DNA from: Corynebacterium sp. MSK041
GTDB lineage: Bacteria; Actinomycetota; Actinomycetes; Mycobacteriales; Mycobacteriaceae
Assembly (NCBI RefSeq): GCF_030232265.1
Contig: NZ_JASPJK010000002.1
Span: 124,001 to 188,000, forward strand
Direction: 5' to 3'
DNA length: 64,000 nucleotides
Position numbers and translations under genes: made by a program. Below, one piece after another: positions 49,798 through 60,710 of the stretch. Every line of letters begins with the position of its first letter. The first letter of the stretch is position 1. The notes beneath the pieces were generated by a model. It did no database searches. It had not been told where the DNA came from and saw nothing but the letters and a program-made list of their open reading frames with translations.

Positions 49798-51132
49798 TTA
49801 TGCCCGCCTGTCCGCGACAGCCTGCTTTCCTCCATTAGCCAGCGCCAAAGAAGCCACGGCTCCAACCACCATGGCCGCAGCTGGCACTGCCAGTGCTTTG
49901 CCAGCTGTGGCGTCGATCGCACCAGAAGCCAACACCGTGCCCACCAGCGCCACCCCCAGTACGCTGCCCACCTGGCGGGCGGTGTTGTACAACCCCGATG
50001 CCGCGCCGGTCTGATGCTCAGCGATACCCCGCATGGTCACCGCGGCATTCGGTGCCCACACGAAAGCGCCACCAATTCCCAGCAAAGCCGTGACTGCCAA
50101 GAACCACCACACCCCCGCCGAGACCTGAATGAGGAAAATGGCAAGACCAATCCCAACCGCAGAGACCCCGAAACCGATGACGCATAAGCGGCCAGGATCT
50201 CGCCGGTCCGTCAGATACCCCGCCACAGGCGTGAGCACGAAAGCCAACACAGACATCGGCGCGGTGATCAGACCGGATTGACTCGGTGTGGCACCGGCGA
50301 CTGTCTGCAGCCAGTACATCAACGGGATGAACATTGACGCAACGGTGAAACCCATCGCGGCCACCCCGACGGCACCCAGGGTGAAAGAACGATCGCGCAG
50401 AAGCTCCAAGGGCAGAAAACCTTCATCCGCGCCCCGCTGCGCAAAGAGCACGAGGAGCCCCAAGAACAGAACACCCAGGATCACCGTGAGCCACTGGCCG
50501 AACTGGATGCCATAGACCAAGCACCCCAGCCCACCGAAAGAGAGCAAAACAGGTAGGAGGAAGATGCGTTGGTGGGTGGAAGGGAGCGTCGGCAAGGCAA
50601 TAAGCCCCGCGATAAGGGCCAGCCCACCAAGGCCAGCCTGCGCCAAGAAAGCCGCACGCCACCCCGAGAATTCAGCAATCGCGCCACCCGCCACTGGTCC
50701 GATGAGTGAGGCCACCGAGCCGATCACACCCCACGCGGCAAAGGCGCGGCCTTGAAGATCCTCGCTGAACACTCGCGGGATGAGCCCGAACGCCTGTGGC
50801 AAGAAGAGCGCTGCGCCAAAGCCTTGGAGCCCGCGTGCTGCCACGAGCGACCCGAAAGACCACGACATCCCAGCAAAGACCAGCGCCGCCACATAGACCG
50901 CCAACCCAAGAAGAAACACCCGCCGTTGCCCATAGGCATCCCCCAGACGCCCTGAGGCTGGCATGGGGGCGACGGTGCACAGCAAGTAGATGCTGGTGAG
51001 CCAGATGGCATCGCCGACGTCGAAAGGCAACAGCGGGGTGATCACGGGCATGAAGCCCTGATCAATGAGGACGAGAAAATACCCCGCAGCAAGCGCTGCG
51101 AGGGTATTCCAAGGATTAACGGCCGGCTTCAA
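49798..51132 (-). CDS. MFS transporter, DHA2-like
   Basis: Membrane protein of about 444 residues and 12-14 helices. It shows [17 protein letters not shown] in loop 2-3, [15 protein letters not shown] in helix 4 and [17 protein letters not shown] in helix 5, as in QacA/EmrB-type exporters. No ATG lies near the first helix; the likely start is TTG 51130-51132, overlapping the end of gatA by 17 bases. It sits between gatA and pfkA, and the substrate is unknown. Confidence 0.83.
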   Translation of the reverse strand: MKPAVNPWNTLAALAAGYFLVLIDQGFMPVITPLLPFDVGDAIWLTSIYLLCTVAPMPASGRLGDAYGQRRVFLLGLAVYVAALVFAGMSWSFGSLVAARGLQGFGAALFLPQAFGLIPRVFSEDLQGRAFAAWGVIGSVASLIGPVAGGAIAEFSGWRAAFLAQAGLGGLALIAGLIALPTLPSTHQRIFLLPVLLSFGGLGCLVYGIQFGQWLTVILGVLFLGLLVLFAQRGADEGFLPLELLRDRSFTLGAVGVAAMGFTVASMFIPLMYWLQTVAGATPSQSGLITAPMSVLAFVLTPVAGYLTDRRDPGRLCVIGFGVSAVGIGLAIFLIQVSAGVWWFLAVTALLGIGGAFVWAPNAAVTMRGIAEHQTGAASGLYNTARQVGSVLGVALVGTVLASGAIDATAGKALAVPAAAMVVGAVASLALANGGKQAVADRRA

Positions 51133-52597
51133 AGGCTGCCGCCACGCGGTAGAGGCGCTCGTCGGCGAACGCCGGCGCGATGAGCTGCAGGCCAACCGGT
51201 AGGCCGGTGTCCGAGGCGGTGCCGGCCGGGACGGACATACCGGGCAGACCAGCCAGGTTCAGTGGCAGGGTGAACAGGTCGAAGTTGTACATCGCCAACG
51301 GATCATCGATCTTGTCGCCCAGTTTGAACGCCGTCGTCGGTGTCGCCGGACCCGCGATGATGTCCACCTGCTCGAAAGCCTTGGCAAAGTCCTGCGCGAT
51401 GAGCGTACGAATGCGCTGTGCTTGCAGGTAGTACGCGTCGTAGTAACCAACGGACAGGGCGTACGTACCCAGGATGACGCGGCGCTTCACTTCGTCGCCA
51501 AAGCCCTCGCCGCGGGTGAGAGCCATGACCTCTTCGGCGGAGTTCTTGCCGTCGTCGCCGACGCGCTTGCCGTACCGCATGCCGTCGAAACGCGCGAGGT
51601 TAGAGCTGACCTCCGAGGTCTGAATGATGTAGTACGCGCCCATGACATTTTCGAACGTCGGGCAATCAACCTCGACGATCTCTGCGCCCTGTGCTTCGAG
51701 CTGCGCGATCGCCTTATCGACGGCCTCCGTAACCCCCGCCTGCATCCCCTCACCGGAGAACTGCTTCACGCGACCGACCTTCACGCCGGTCAGGTCACCG
51801 GAGGCACCCTGTTTGGCGGCTGCCACAACAGCACTGACTGGGCGGTCGACACTAGTGGCATCGAACTCATCGTGGCCGGCGATCACCTCGTGTAGCAGTG
51901 CCGTGTCAAGCACATTGTTCGCACACGGGCCAGCCTGGTCGAGGGAGGAGGCGTTGGCGATCATGCCATAGCGCGACACCGCACCGTACGTCGGTTTCAC
52001 GCCCACCGTTCCGGTGAGTGAAGCCGGCTGGCGGATCGACCCACCGGTGTCCGTACCAATGCCCAGCGGCGCCTGGCCAGCCGCGATTGCCGCAGCCGTA
52101 CCGCCACCGGAACCACCCGGCGTGCGGTCCAGGTCATGCGGGTTACGGGTGACCTTGTAGGCAGAGTTCTCCGTGGAGGAGCCCATGGCGAACTCATCCA
52201 GGTTGGTCTTACCCAGGATCGGGATCTTCGCGGCGCGGATCTTGGACACGATCGTCGCGTCGTAGGGGCTCATGTAGCCCTCAAGCATCTTCGATGCAGC
52301 GGTCGTCGGCGCGTCTGTGGTGACAAACAGGTCCTTCAGCGCTAGCGGAACACCAGCGAGCGGGGATGCTGGGGCTTCACCGGCCTTGACGGCGGCATCC
52401 ACTTCGTCGGCAACCACAAGAGCTTCCTCAGCGCCAACATGCAGGAATGCACCGATGGTCTCATCGGTTTCGGCGATGCGGTCGAGGAATGCCTGGGTCA
52501 CCTCGCGGGAGGTCACCTCACCGGCCTGAATCTTCTCGGCCAGCACGTGCGCCGGCAGACTAGTCAGCCCTTCTGCGGGAATAGTGTAATCGGTCAT
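51116..52597 (-). CDS. gatA: Aspartyl/glutamyl-tRNA amidotransferase subunit A
   Basis: Amidase-signature glutaminase subunit of GatCAB. The 493 residues show the Ser-cisSer-Lys triad: K88 in ALKDLF, S163 in [11 protein letters not shown] and S187 in [18 protein letters not shown] 52595-52597 is directly next to the gatC stop. Confidence 0.97.
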   Translation of the reverse strand: MTDYTIPAEGLTSLPAHVLAEKIQAGEVTSREVTQAFLDRIAETDETIGAFLHVGAEEALVVADEVDAAVKAGEAPASPLAGVPLALKDLFVTTDAPTTAASKMLEGYMSPYDATIVSKIRAAKIPILGKTNLDEFAMGSSTENSAYKVTRNPHDLDRTPGGSGGGTAAAIAAGQAPLGIGTDTGGSIRQPASLTGTVGVKPTYGAVSRYGMIANASSLDQAGPCANNVLDTALLHEVIAGHDEFDATSVDRPVSAVVAAAKQGASGDLTGVKVGRVKQFSGEGMQAGVTEAVDKAIAQLEAQGAEIVEVDCPTFENVMGAYYIIQTSEVSSNLARFDGMRYGKRVGDDGKNSAEEVMALTRGEGFGDEVKRRVILGTYALSVGYYDAYYLQAQRIRTLIAQDFAKAFEQVDIIAGPATPTTAFKLGDKIDDPLAMYNFDLFTLPLNLAGLPGMSVPAGTASDTGLPVGLQLIAPAFADERLYRVAAAFEAGR

Positions 52598-52906
52598 TTA
52601 CTGCTCCTCCCCCAAAATCTGAGGAACCATAAAGCGGTCCTCCTCAACCTCCGGTGCCTGATCCAGCGCCTGCTCCTGCGTCAACGTGGGCCGCACAACA
52701 TCCTCGCGCATGCCAGCGTCAATCGAGTGCGGGTGACTCATCGGCTCAACACCGTCGGTGTCTACAGCCTGAACGGCTGAGACGGCCTCAACAATGGTGT
52801 CCAATTGCCCTGCGAGCTGGTCCAATTCCTCTTCGCTCACGGCAATACGCGCGAGTCGAGCGATGCCTGCGACCTCCTCGCGGGAGATTCCTGAGGCTTC
52901 AGCCAC
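52598..52906 (-). CDS. gatC: Aspartyl/glutamyl-tRNA amidotransferase subunit C
   Basis: Small subunit (102 residues) that wraps around GatA and GatB. It shows VAGIARLARIAVSEEELDQLAGQLDTIV and the C-terminal LREDVV-like MREDVVRP...APEVEEDRFMVPQIL. The GTG at 52904-52906 is chosen because AAGAAGG lies eight bases upstream. A GTG three codons earlier and an ATG at 52999 would add sequence not seen in the family. Confidence 0.94.
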   Translation of the reverse strand: MAEASGISREEVAGIARLARIAVSEEELDQLAGQLDTIVEAVSAVQAVDTDGVEPMSHPHSIDAGMREDVVRPTLTQEQALDQAPEVEEDRFMVPQILGEEQ

Positions 52907-52997
52907 GGTGCCCACCTTCTTAAAATCATTGGTAATAGTCTCGGTCGCCCTTATACTACGGCAGCACCCCAATTGAATTTCAACGAGACGAGATGTC

Positions 52998-53672
52998 ATG
53001 TCCTACCTGATCCGTGTTGTCCTTCCAGACACCCCCGGCAGCCTTGGTGAGCTCGCCGAGGCCTTCGGCATGGTCGACGCCAATATCAAGTCCGTAGACA
53101 TTGTGGAATCAGTTTTTGCCGGCGATGCTGCGATGGTGACCGACGATATTGTTGTGGAACTGCCCACCGGCGTCATGGTTGATTCCCTCATCACCGCCGC
53201 CGCATCGGTCAAGGGCGTTGAGGTGGATTCCATTCGCCCCTTCACCGGCCGTGTTGACCGCCGTGAGCAGGTACAGATGCTCGCACGTGTGGCCAACCAA
53301 GTCCACGATCTGCCCGCCGCGATGGAGGAGCTCGTTTCCGTCATGCCCATGGCGTTGACGTCTTCCTGGGCTGTGGTCCTCCGCGAGACCGACACCGGCA
53401 GCGAGCGCGTCGCCGCATCTCAGGCCGCGCCCGGCGACGACGGTTCCGAGCCAATGCTTATCGACGTCTCCCATGCCCGCATCCTCCGCGACGACACCGA
53501 CACGTGGGTCCCCGATGCCTGGTGGCTCCTCGACTCCACCCTGGCCATCACTCCTCTGGGTACCACCGGTCTCTACATGGTGGTCGGTCGTACTGGCGGC
53601 CCGGACTTCCTCGCCTCCGAGGTCAACCACATCGGCGACCTCGGTGCCATCGTGGGAGCCTTGGTCCGCTAA
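52998..53672 (+). CDS. ACT-domain protein
   Basis: A 224-residue soluble protein. The N-terminus is an ACT domain (SYLIRVVLPDTPGSLGELAEAFGMVDANIKSVDIVE) and a second less typical domain follows. It is a conserved actinobacterial neighbour of gatC (cf. the M. tuberculosis order gatC-Rv3013-ligA). It probably binds an amino acid. ATG 52998 is divergent from gatC, and a strong terminator follows. Confidence 0.85.
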   Translation: MSYLIRVVLPDTPGSLGELAEAFGMVDANIKSVDIVESVFAGDAAMVTDDIVVELPTGVMVDSLITAAASVKGVEVDSIRPFTGRVDRREQVQMLARVANQVHDLPAAMEELVSVMPMALTSSWAVVLRETDTGSERVAASQAAPGDDGSEPMLIDVSHARILRDDTDTWVPDAWWLLDSTLAITPLGTTGLYMVVGRTGGPDFLASEVNHIGDLGAIVGALVR

Positions 53673-53700
53673 ACAGCACCCTCCACCCCCTTTGACTCGT

Positions 53701-53727
53701 GCGCGCTTCGGCGCGCTTTTTCTTTTT
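53701..53727 (+). terminator. Intrinsic terminator of the ACT-domain gene
   Basis: GCGCGC-TTCG-GCGCGC tetraloop hairpin followed by TTTTTCTTTTT. Confidence 0.93.
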
Positions 53728-53732
53728 CACGC

Positions 53733-53761
53733 TTGACAGATTGCCAGTGATTCCGTATTTC
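53733..53761 (+). promoter_or_regulatory. Leaderless promoter of the ArsR-like regulator operon
   Basis: TTGACA (53733-53738), 17-base spacer, TATTTC (53756-53761); the ATG lies seven bases beyond, with no ribosome-binding site. This is the clearest sigma-A promoter I find in the window. Confidence 0.7.
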
Positions 53762-53768
53762 TAGAGTC

Positions 53769-54293
53769 ATGCAACAGGAGATTTCCATTTCCCATGAAAC
53801 CGATACAACGATCCTGGAGCGCCTGAAAGCTCTCGAGTCCCGAGTCGCTGCCCTCGAATCCTCCCCCACTTCATCGTCTTCGGGAGATTTCTGGGTCGTG
53901 GACCAGATCCAGTGCTCGAACTCTTCCGATCACGACCATCATGGATCCGTCGTCTTCGGAGGTGCCATCACACTTGACGGCCGGGAGTACGCGTACCAAT
54001 GGGAACGCAGCGCCGACTACCTCACCGGCCGCGAGTGGAACGAGTACATTCACCGCATCGCCGCGATCGCACATCCAGTCCGAGGCGCTATCCTCCGTCG
54101 ACTCTTGGTGGCGCCCGCAACAGTCGCCGAGCTTGTCGACGAAGCCCTTGTTTCCTCCACCGGCACCGCCTATCACCACATTGCCGCCCTTCAGAGCGCC
54201 GGCTGGATTGCCAAACTCGACGGCCGCTACGAAGTCAGGCCTTCCCGTGTCATTCCTCTATTGACCATCATTGCCGCCGGAGAGGACCACTAA
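53769..54293 (+). CDS. ArsR-like winged-helix transcriptional regulator
   Basis: A 174-residue protein. The first 40 residues form a short coiled coil (ILERLKALESRVAALES), residues of about 42-90 a small beta-rich domain (FWVVDQIQCSNSS...GGAITLDGREYAYQWER), and residues of about 95-165 a winged helix (AAIAHPVRGAILRRLLVAPATVAELVDEA...GTAYHHIAALQSAGWI). No metal-binding CxC is present, so it is not a typical metal sensor. It overlaps the serine hydrolase gene by one base and probably controls this operon. Confidence 0.8.
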   Translation: MQQEISISHETDTTILERLKALESRVAALESSPTSSSSGDFWVVDQIQCSNSSDHDHHGSVVFGGAITLDGREYAYQWERSADYLTGREWNEYIHRIAAIAHPVRGAILRRLLVAPATVAELVDEALVSSTGTAYHHIAALQSAGWIAKLDGRYEVRPSRVIPLLTIIAAGEDH

Positions 54294-55315
54294 TGCGCCA
54301 GCAATATATCCGCCGCATCGCCGTAGGCGTCCCCGCTGCTCTGGCCACTCTTTCATTACTGCTCTATTTCGGCCCTCGCCCCATCGATTCCGCTACAGAC
54401 CACACTGGCGACGACACAATTACATCGGTGCTCGTCGCCCACGCCCCCAAGGGGTACTACCAACTCGCCGGATTCATCTACGACGGTGGCGAGGTCCGCT
54501 TCGGCGGCCTGGGAGCCGACGAACACACCGAGTTCGAGATCGGTTCCCTGACCAAGACTTTCAACGGCGAGCTGGCCCGCCAACAAATTGAAAATGGCTC
54601 CCTTCGCCTGGATACCCAAGTCCAAGACATTATCGATGCTGCAGGAACCCCCATTGCTGATGTCACCATTGAGGAACTACTAAATCACACGTCCGGCCTA
54701 TCCAGACTGGAAGGCGTGGGCTTTGCCAACCTAGTGCTGTCCCTGCTCCGCAATGGCGGCAATCCGTACAAGGATGCCACCCCGAACGACATTCTGGAAG
54801 CTGCAAAGCAAGCAGAACTCAAAAATCGTGGCGAAGAAAACTACTCCAATTACGGTCACGCCCTTCTCGGACAGCTCCTCGCTGTCAACGCTGACACTCC
54901 CTATGAAGAGCTGTTGCGCACCCAAATCTTCGAGCCGGCCGGAATGGCCTCGACTTTCCTCGCTATGCCGGGCACTGTCGACGGCCATCCACAGGGCCTC
55001 ACTTTCAGCGGCCGTGAAGCCGAGCGCTGGGATATGAACGGCTGGGCTCCCGCAGGCGCCATCCGTTCCACTGCACACGACATTGCCAAGTATGTCGACT
55101 GGGTTGTCGCACACGGTGGCCCGGAGCTCGGCTGGGCGGATTTTGAGGAAGACGGCACAACATATATCTTCCACAACGGCGGAACCGGCGGATACAGCAC
55201 AATGCTCGTCTGGGACCCAGAATCACCACATCCTCGCGCCGCATTCGTCGCTAATTCGAGTGAAGCCGACGTCGACGACCTTGGAATTGAACTGGTAAAA
55301 GGTACGCGCCCATGA
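54293..55315 (+). CDS. Serine hydrolase, class C beta-lactamase/DD-peptidase fold, membrane anchored
   Basis: This 340-residue protein has an N-terminal hydrophobic segment (about 8-26) that should anchor it outside the cell. The catalytic motifs are S85-L-T-K88, Y184-S-N186 and H294-N-G296 in place of KTG. It may hydrolyse D-amino-acid peptides, esters or a beta-lactam. ATG 54293-54295 shares a base with the regulator stop (TAATG), and the end overlaps the next gene as ATGA. Control by the coupled ArsR-like regulator recalls inducible beta-lactamase loci, but this is inference. Confidence 0.85.
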   Translation: MRQQYIRRIAVGVPAALATLSLLLYFGPRPIDSATDHTGDDTITSVLVAHAPKGYYQLAGFIYDGGEVRFGGLGADEHTEFEIGSLTKTFNGELARQQIENGSLRLDTQVQDIIDAAGTPIADVTIEELLNHTSGLSRLEGVGFANLVLSLLRNGGNPYKDATPNDILEAAKQAELKNRGEENYSNYGHALLGQLLAVNADTPYEELLRTQIFEPAGMASTFLAMPGTVDGHPQGLTFSGREAERWDMNGWAPAGAIRSTAHDIAKYVDWVVAHGGPELGWADFEEDGTTYIFHNGGTGGYSTMLVWDPESPHPRAAFVANSSEADVDDLGIELVKGTRP

Positions 55316-55569
55316 TCAGCCTAATTGTCATTCTAGTCTTGCTCGGGTTATCGACGTTCAGCTTGATGCGCAAGAAGAAGCCATTCATTGGTTTCTTGGA
55401 TGCAGTTGTCACATCCCTCGTAGTGGTTCTCATCGCCCGAGGGATGAGTTGGAATGAATCCATCCCGATCCTTGTCTGGTGGCTCTTCGCGGCTTGGGCA
55501 GCCATCCTCGTGGGCCTCCAATCAGCGAGTCTGTTGACCCAAGAAGGTACAACCGAATCCAACGGTTAG
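55312..55569 (+). CDS. Small two- or three-helix membrane protein
   Basis: 85 residues, with hydrophobic segments LIVILVLLGLSTFSLM, FLDAVVTSLVVVLIA and PILVWWLFAAWAAILVGL separated by KKK. There is no recognised family. The four-base overlap with the serine hydrolase points to a shared function, perhaps as a membrane partner. Confidence 0.65.
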   Translation: MISLIVILVLLGLSTFSLMRKKKPFIGFLDAVVTSLVVVLIARGMSWNESIPILVWWLFAAWAAILVGLQSASLLTQEGTTESNG

Positions 55570-55584
55570 CAGCCAACTATCCTT

Positions 55585-56259
55585 GTGAACATGAACGATA
55601 TGGAAAAGCTCTACGAGTCTGCGGCGAAGCTGCAGAAAGTGGCGCCAGATGCCGTACTCGTCGGAGGAAGTGCGGCCGTTTTCTACGCTGGCCACCGCAT
55701 GTCGTTCGATCATGATCACGTGATCCAGAACCTTCAAGGACGGTACGACGCAGTTCTTGAATCGGTTATGGCGCTCGAAGGCTGGACGACCGATCCACGC
55801 GCTTCCAAGCCGCCAATGACGATTATGGGCAGTCTCGATGACTATCAAGCTGGTCTTCGTAACTTACGACGCAAAACCCCATTAGAGATCGAAGAGATCA
55901 CTCTCCCATCGGGGGACACCCTCCGGATTCCTACAATTGCCGAAGTCCTACGCACAAAGGCCTTTCTCATCGTTCGTCGAAACCAAGTGCGCGATTATCT
56001 CGACGTAGCTGCCGTTAGCTTCCAATTAGGCATCAAGACAGCCTGCAAGATTCTTTCCAACATCGATTCGTACTACTCCGAGATGACCGAAACCGATGGT
56101 TCAGTGCTTTCCGAGCTGATCTTCATGTTGGCGGCACCGAATCCTGCAGACACCCGGAATCGAGATTCGCTTGCGAACTACAAGGGTGTTTCAGCCGATT
56201 GGAATTCATGGTCACGGGTACAAGCCACGTGTAAGGAGTTGGCTGCATGGCTCACGTAA
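55585..56259 (+). CDS. AbiEii-like nucleotidyltransferase
   Basis: A 224-residue member of the DNA-polymerase-beta-like nucleotidyltransferase group. LVGGSAAVFYAGHRMSFDHDHV (about 25-46) has the GG...(S/T)...D-x-D active site. A second conserved stretch, TKAFLIVRRNQVRDYLDVAAV (about 124-144), matches the AbiEii K...R...KDxxD pattern. AbiEii proteins are toxin halves of type IV toxin-antitoxin/abortive-infection systems, but the usual upstream AbiEi antitoxin is absent. GTG 55585 or ATG 55591 start. It overlaps the next small gene by 13 bases and lies 15 bases behind the serine-hydrolase operon. Confidence 0.72.
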   Translation: MNMNDMEKLYESAAKLQKVAPDAVLVGGSAAVFYAGHRMSFDHDHVIQNLQGRYDAVLESVMALEGWTTDPRASKPPMTIMGSLDDYQAGLRNLRRKTPLEIEEITLPSGDTLRIPTIAEVLRTKAFLIVRRNQVRDYLDVAAVSFQLGIKTACKILSNIDSYYSEMTETDGSVLSELIFMLAAPNPADTRNRDSLANYKGVSADWNSWSRVQATCKELAAWLT

Positions 56260-56561
56260 TTCGTCCGCAGATGTTCCGAAACGTCTCGGCATCGCCAAAG
56301 GATCCGATCTCCTCGTGGCCCTACGAGGTGTACGCCGCCACCCTGCAATACGGCAATGTTTTTGACTGGCGGGTCTTCGCCGAGGAAATCCGTCGGGACC
56401 CATGGGGCGAGGTGGCAGAGCTCATGAACAGTGTCGTCCATGAGCTTCCCAATTTGGATGCTTCCCCACTCTTCTTCCTCATTCTGGGGCAGGCCCGTGG
56501 GGATGAAGAGATCTTCTTCAAGTCGCTGCCTGGGCGCGACAACGACTATGAAGCCTGGTGA
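56247..56561 (+). CDS. Small protein of unknown function paired with the nucleotidyltransferase
   Basis: 104 residues, soluble and mainly helical by pattern, with YEVYAATLQYGNVFDWRVFAEEIRRDPWGEVAEL in the middle. From memory, small proteins with a W-R...DPWG core occur beside nucleotidyltransferases in other actinobacteria; I cannot verify this. The 13-base overlap with the upstream gene implies coupled expression. It could be an antitoxin or adaptor. It ends six bases before the convergent ligA. Confidence 0.6.
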   Translation: MAHVIRPQMFRNVSASPKDPISSWPYEVYAATLQYGNVFDWRVFAEEIRRDPWGEVAELMNSVVHELPNLDASPLFFLILGQARGDEEIFFKSLPGRDNDYEAW

Positions 56562-56567
56562 TTCGGT

Positions 56568-58634
<2,067 letters not shown>

Positions 58635-58735
58635 TTATTCGGACGAGGTCGAGAAATCTCGCCACTGTCGCGCTTTCATCTTCTAAAAACCCAGGTTACT
58701 AAAAGTGCGATGTAAGAAAAATCGGATCACCTTTG

Positions 58736-59497
58736 TTACCACTCCGGATTTGCCACATCCACGCCCTCAGCAGCAGCATGCTTTTCGACGAGATCCAGCA
58801 GATACCCCTGCGCCCCCTGATACGCCTCGTGGAAGCGCTCATCACCGACGTACATCCGCGCCAAAATAAGCTGACGGGCGGGAGTGACTTCGTACCACTG
58901 CCCGATCATCTCTCGGTGGCGCGCGACGAGCGCGGAGGCTTCGTCAGAGCCAGCCTCCACCCCAGCGTCTCGTGCAGCAACCAGGTCCGCGGCGAACGCC
59001 TCCTGGTCACGCTGTAACTGCGCGAAGTCGCCTTCACCCATCTGCGCCAGCTTCTCTTGGGACTGCACCCACTCAGCGGTGTCACCCCAGCGCTCTTCGG
59101 CTTCTGCCTGGTATTCCGGCATCTTCTCGCCGAGGTATTTCTTCATTGCATCCATGTTGATCTGTCCTTTCATGGTTTCGTTGATAAGGTCATCCACCGC
59201 TTCGATTTGCTCGTGCACAGCGGCAAGCCGTTGAGCTAGTTCAGCGCGGTGGTGGTTCAGGGCGGATTGAAGGGTGTGGGAGGGGGCGTCGATAAGCTTG
59301 GCGATGCTTTCGAGCGACATTCCCACGCCGCGGTAGAGCGCGATGGCTGCGCAGCGTTCCACATCAGCATCTGAGTACATGCGGTACCCGCTGTAGGTGC
59401 GGGATGGTTCCAGCAGGCCACGCGCCTCCCAGTGCCGCAATGTTTTCGTACTCAGGCCGAGCATGTCGGCCATTTCTCCAATCGTGTAATCACCCAT
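58736..59497 (-). CDS. MerR-family regulator with TipAS-like effector domain
   Basis: A 253-residue protein. The N-terminal MerR winged helix has YTIGEMADMLGLSTKTLRHWEARGLLEPSRTYSGYRMYSDAD. A coiled-coil dimerisation helix follows, and then a TipAS-type ligand domain. TipA-like proteins sense thiopeptides or other hydrophobic drugs. ATG 59495-59497; a longer frame is open upstream. One dispersed-word copy (59287) lies within it. Confidence 0.88.
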   Translation of the reverse strand: MGDYTIGEMADMLGLSTKTLRHWEARGLLEPSRTYSGYRMYSDADVERCAAIALYRGVGMSLESIAKLIDAPSHTLQSALNHHRAELAQRLAAVHEQIEAVDDLINETMKGQINMDAMKKYLGEKMPEYQAEAEERWGDTAEWVQSQEKLAQMGEGDFAQLQRDQEAFAADLVAARDAGVEAGSDEASALVARHREMIGQWYEVTPARQLILARMYVGDERFHEAYQGAQGYLLDLVEKHAAAEGVDVANPEW

Positions 59498-59562
59498 GCC
59501 ACATAGTGTGAACGTTGCCCTAGGGGCAAGGTCAAGATGTGCGTGTCGCACACCTCATTAGA

Positions 59563-60249
59563 ATGAGCACCATGCCTACTTTCGACGCGTCGCGGATGCT
59601 CTCCTTCGACCTTGAAACCACTTCGGCGAATCCGCTGGAAGCTCGCATTGTGACCTCTGCGCTCGTGCGTATCGACGGCCGCGAGGTCACCGCCACCGAA
59701 CACCTCGCCGACCCCGGTGTGGAGATCCCCGAGCAGGCTGCCGCGATCCATGGCATCTCCACGGAGAAGGCCCGCGCGGAGGGCCGTCCGCATGATGAGG
59801 TGCTGAAGGAGACCGTGGACACCATCAAGCAGGCGTGGGAAGACGGGTTCACGTTGATCGTGTTCAACGCGCCCTACGACCTGACGGTACTGCGCGCGCT
59901 GACCGGTGATTTCACAGTGACAGGGCCAGTGTTTGATCCGCTGCTCATTGACCGCGCGATGGACCGCTACCGCAAAGGTGGCAAGCGGAACCTCGGCGCA
60001 TTGTCTGAGCACTATGGGGTCCAGCTGGAAAATGCACACGAGGCCACGTCCGATGCGATGGCTGCTGCGCGGATCGCCTGGAAGCAGGTCAATTCAGTCT
60101 GGCCTGAACTAGCTCAAAAGGACCTGGATGAGCTCATGGAATTCCAGGCCGTCAAGCATTTTGAGATTCAGACGGACTTCCGCAAATACATGGAGTCCCG
60201 CGGCCGCGACACCTCCACGATCAACACGGCGTGGCCGATGATCAGCTAG
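59563..60249 (+). CDS. DnaQ-like 3'-5' exonuclease (DNA polymerase III epsilon-like)
   Basis: About 228 residues with DEDD motifs: D16/E18 in LSFDLETTSAN, an Exo II region VFNAPYDLTVLRAL (N-x3-D) and Exo III HEATSDAMAAARI. It is larger than, and not closely similar to, the exonuclease at 15884-16468. It could be the proofreading subunit or a general exonuclease. ATG 59563 or 59572; divergent from the MerR gene. Confidence 0.87.
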   Translation: MSTMPTFDASRMLSFDLETTSANPLEARIVTSALVRIDGREVTATEHLADPGVEIPEQAAAIHGISTEKARAEGRPHDEVLKETVDTIKQAWEDGFTLIVFNAPYDLTVLRALTGDFTVTGPVFDPLLIDRAMDRYRKGGKRNLGALSEHYGVQLENAHEATSDAMAAARIAWKQVNSVWPELAQKDLDELMEFQAVKHFEIQTDFRKYMESRGRDTSTINTAWPMIS

Positions 60250-60264
60250 CCATGCTTGTGCCAA

Positions 60265-60639
60265 CTACAGCTGGTATTCGCCCTTAACCTCGTTGACGAA
60301 CTTCGACAGACCTTTCTTGTCCCAGCCGGCGTCGAGGGTGTGCGTGCTGCCGTCACTCGTTTGCACGACCATCTCGCCCTTCGAGTCGTCGAAAGCCACA
60401 TGATCGACATCGCTGAGCGGGATTGATTCAACCTTCTTCCCTACCCCGAAGATCAGATTGCCGTCCTCGACCTTCGCACGGTGCTTCTCCCCCAACGCCA
60501 TAGCAATCGACAGACCAAAAGCGAACCCGACCGAGATGGCCAAGGCAAGGTTGTCGAACACGTTGCTCATTGCGAAGCCGAAGAGCACGCTGAAAATCAG
60601 GATGTAGTACCACTCGTAGTGGTCGTGTTTCCAGCTCAT
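60265..60639 (-). CDS. Small membrane protein with PH-like C-terminus
   Basis: 124 residues. Two membrane helices (YYILIFSVLFGFAMSNVF and ALAISVGFAFGLSIAMAL) are followed by a beta-rich domain (NLIFGVGKKVESIPLSDVDHVAFDD) like a truncated bacterial PH domain. No function is known. ATG 60637-60639, converging with the exonuclease gene. Confidence 0.7.
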   Translation of the reverse strand: MSWKHDHYEWYYILIFSVLFGFAMSNVFDNLALAISVGFAFGLSIAMALGEKHRAKVEDGNLIFGVGKKVESIPLSDVDHVAFDDSKGEMVVQTSDGSTHTLDAGWDKKGLSKFVNEVKGEYQL

Positions 60640-60710
60640 CGCAGCGCTCCTTAATTAGTGAACCGTTTCTTATTGTAGGTTACCGAAACGATTGCTACGC
60701 GTTCTGGATC

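Noticed and set aside
48780..49838. Plus-strand open frame opposite pfkA
   Set aside because: Shadow of pfkA; there is no promoter and no domain.
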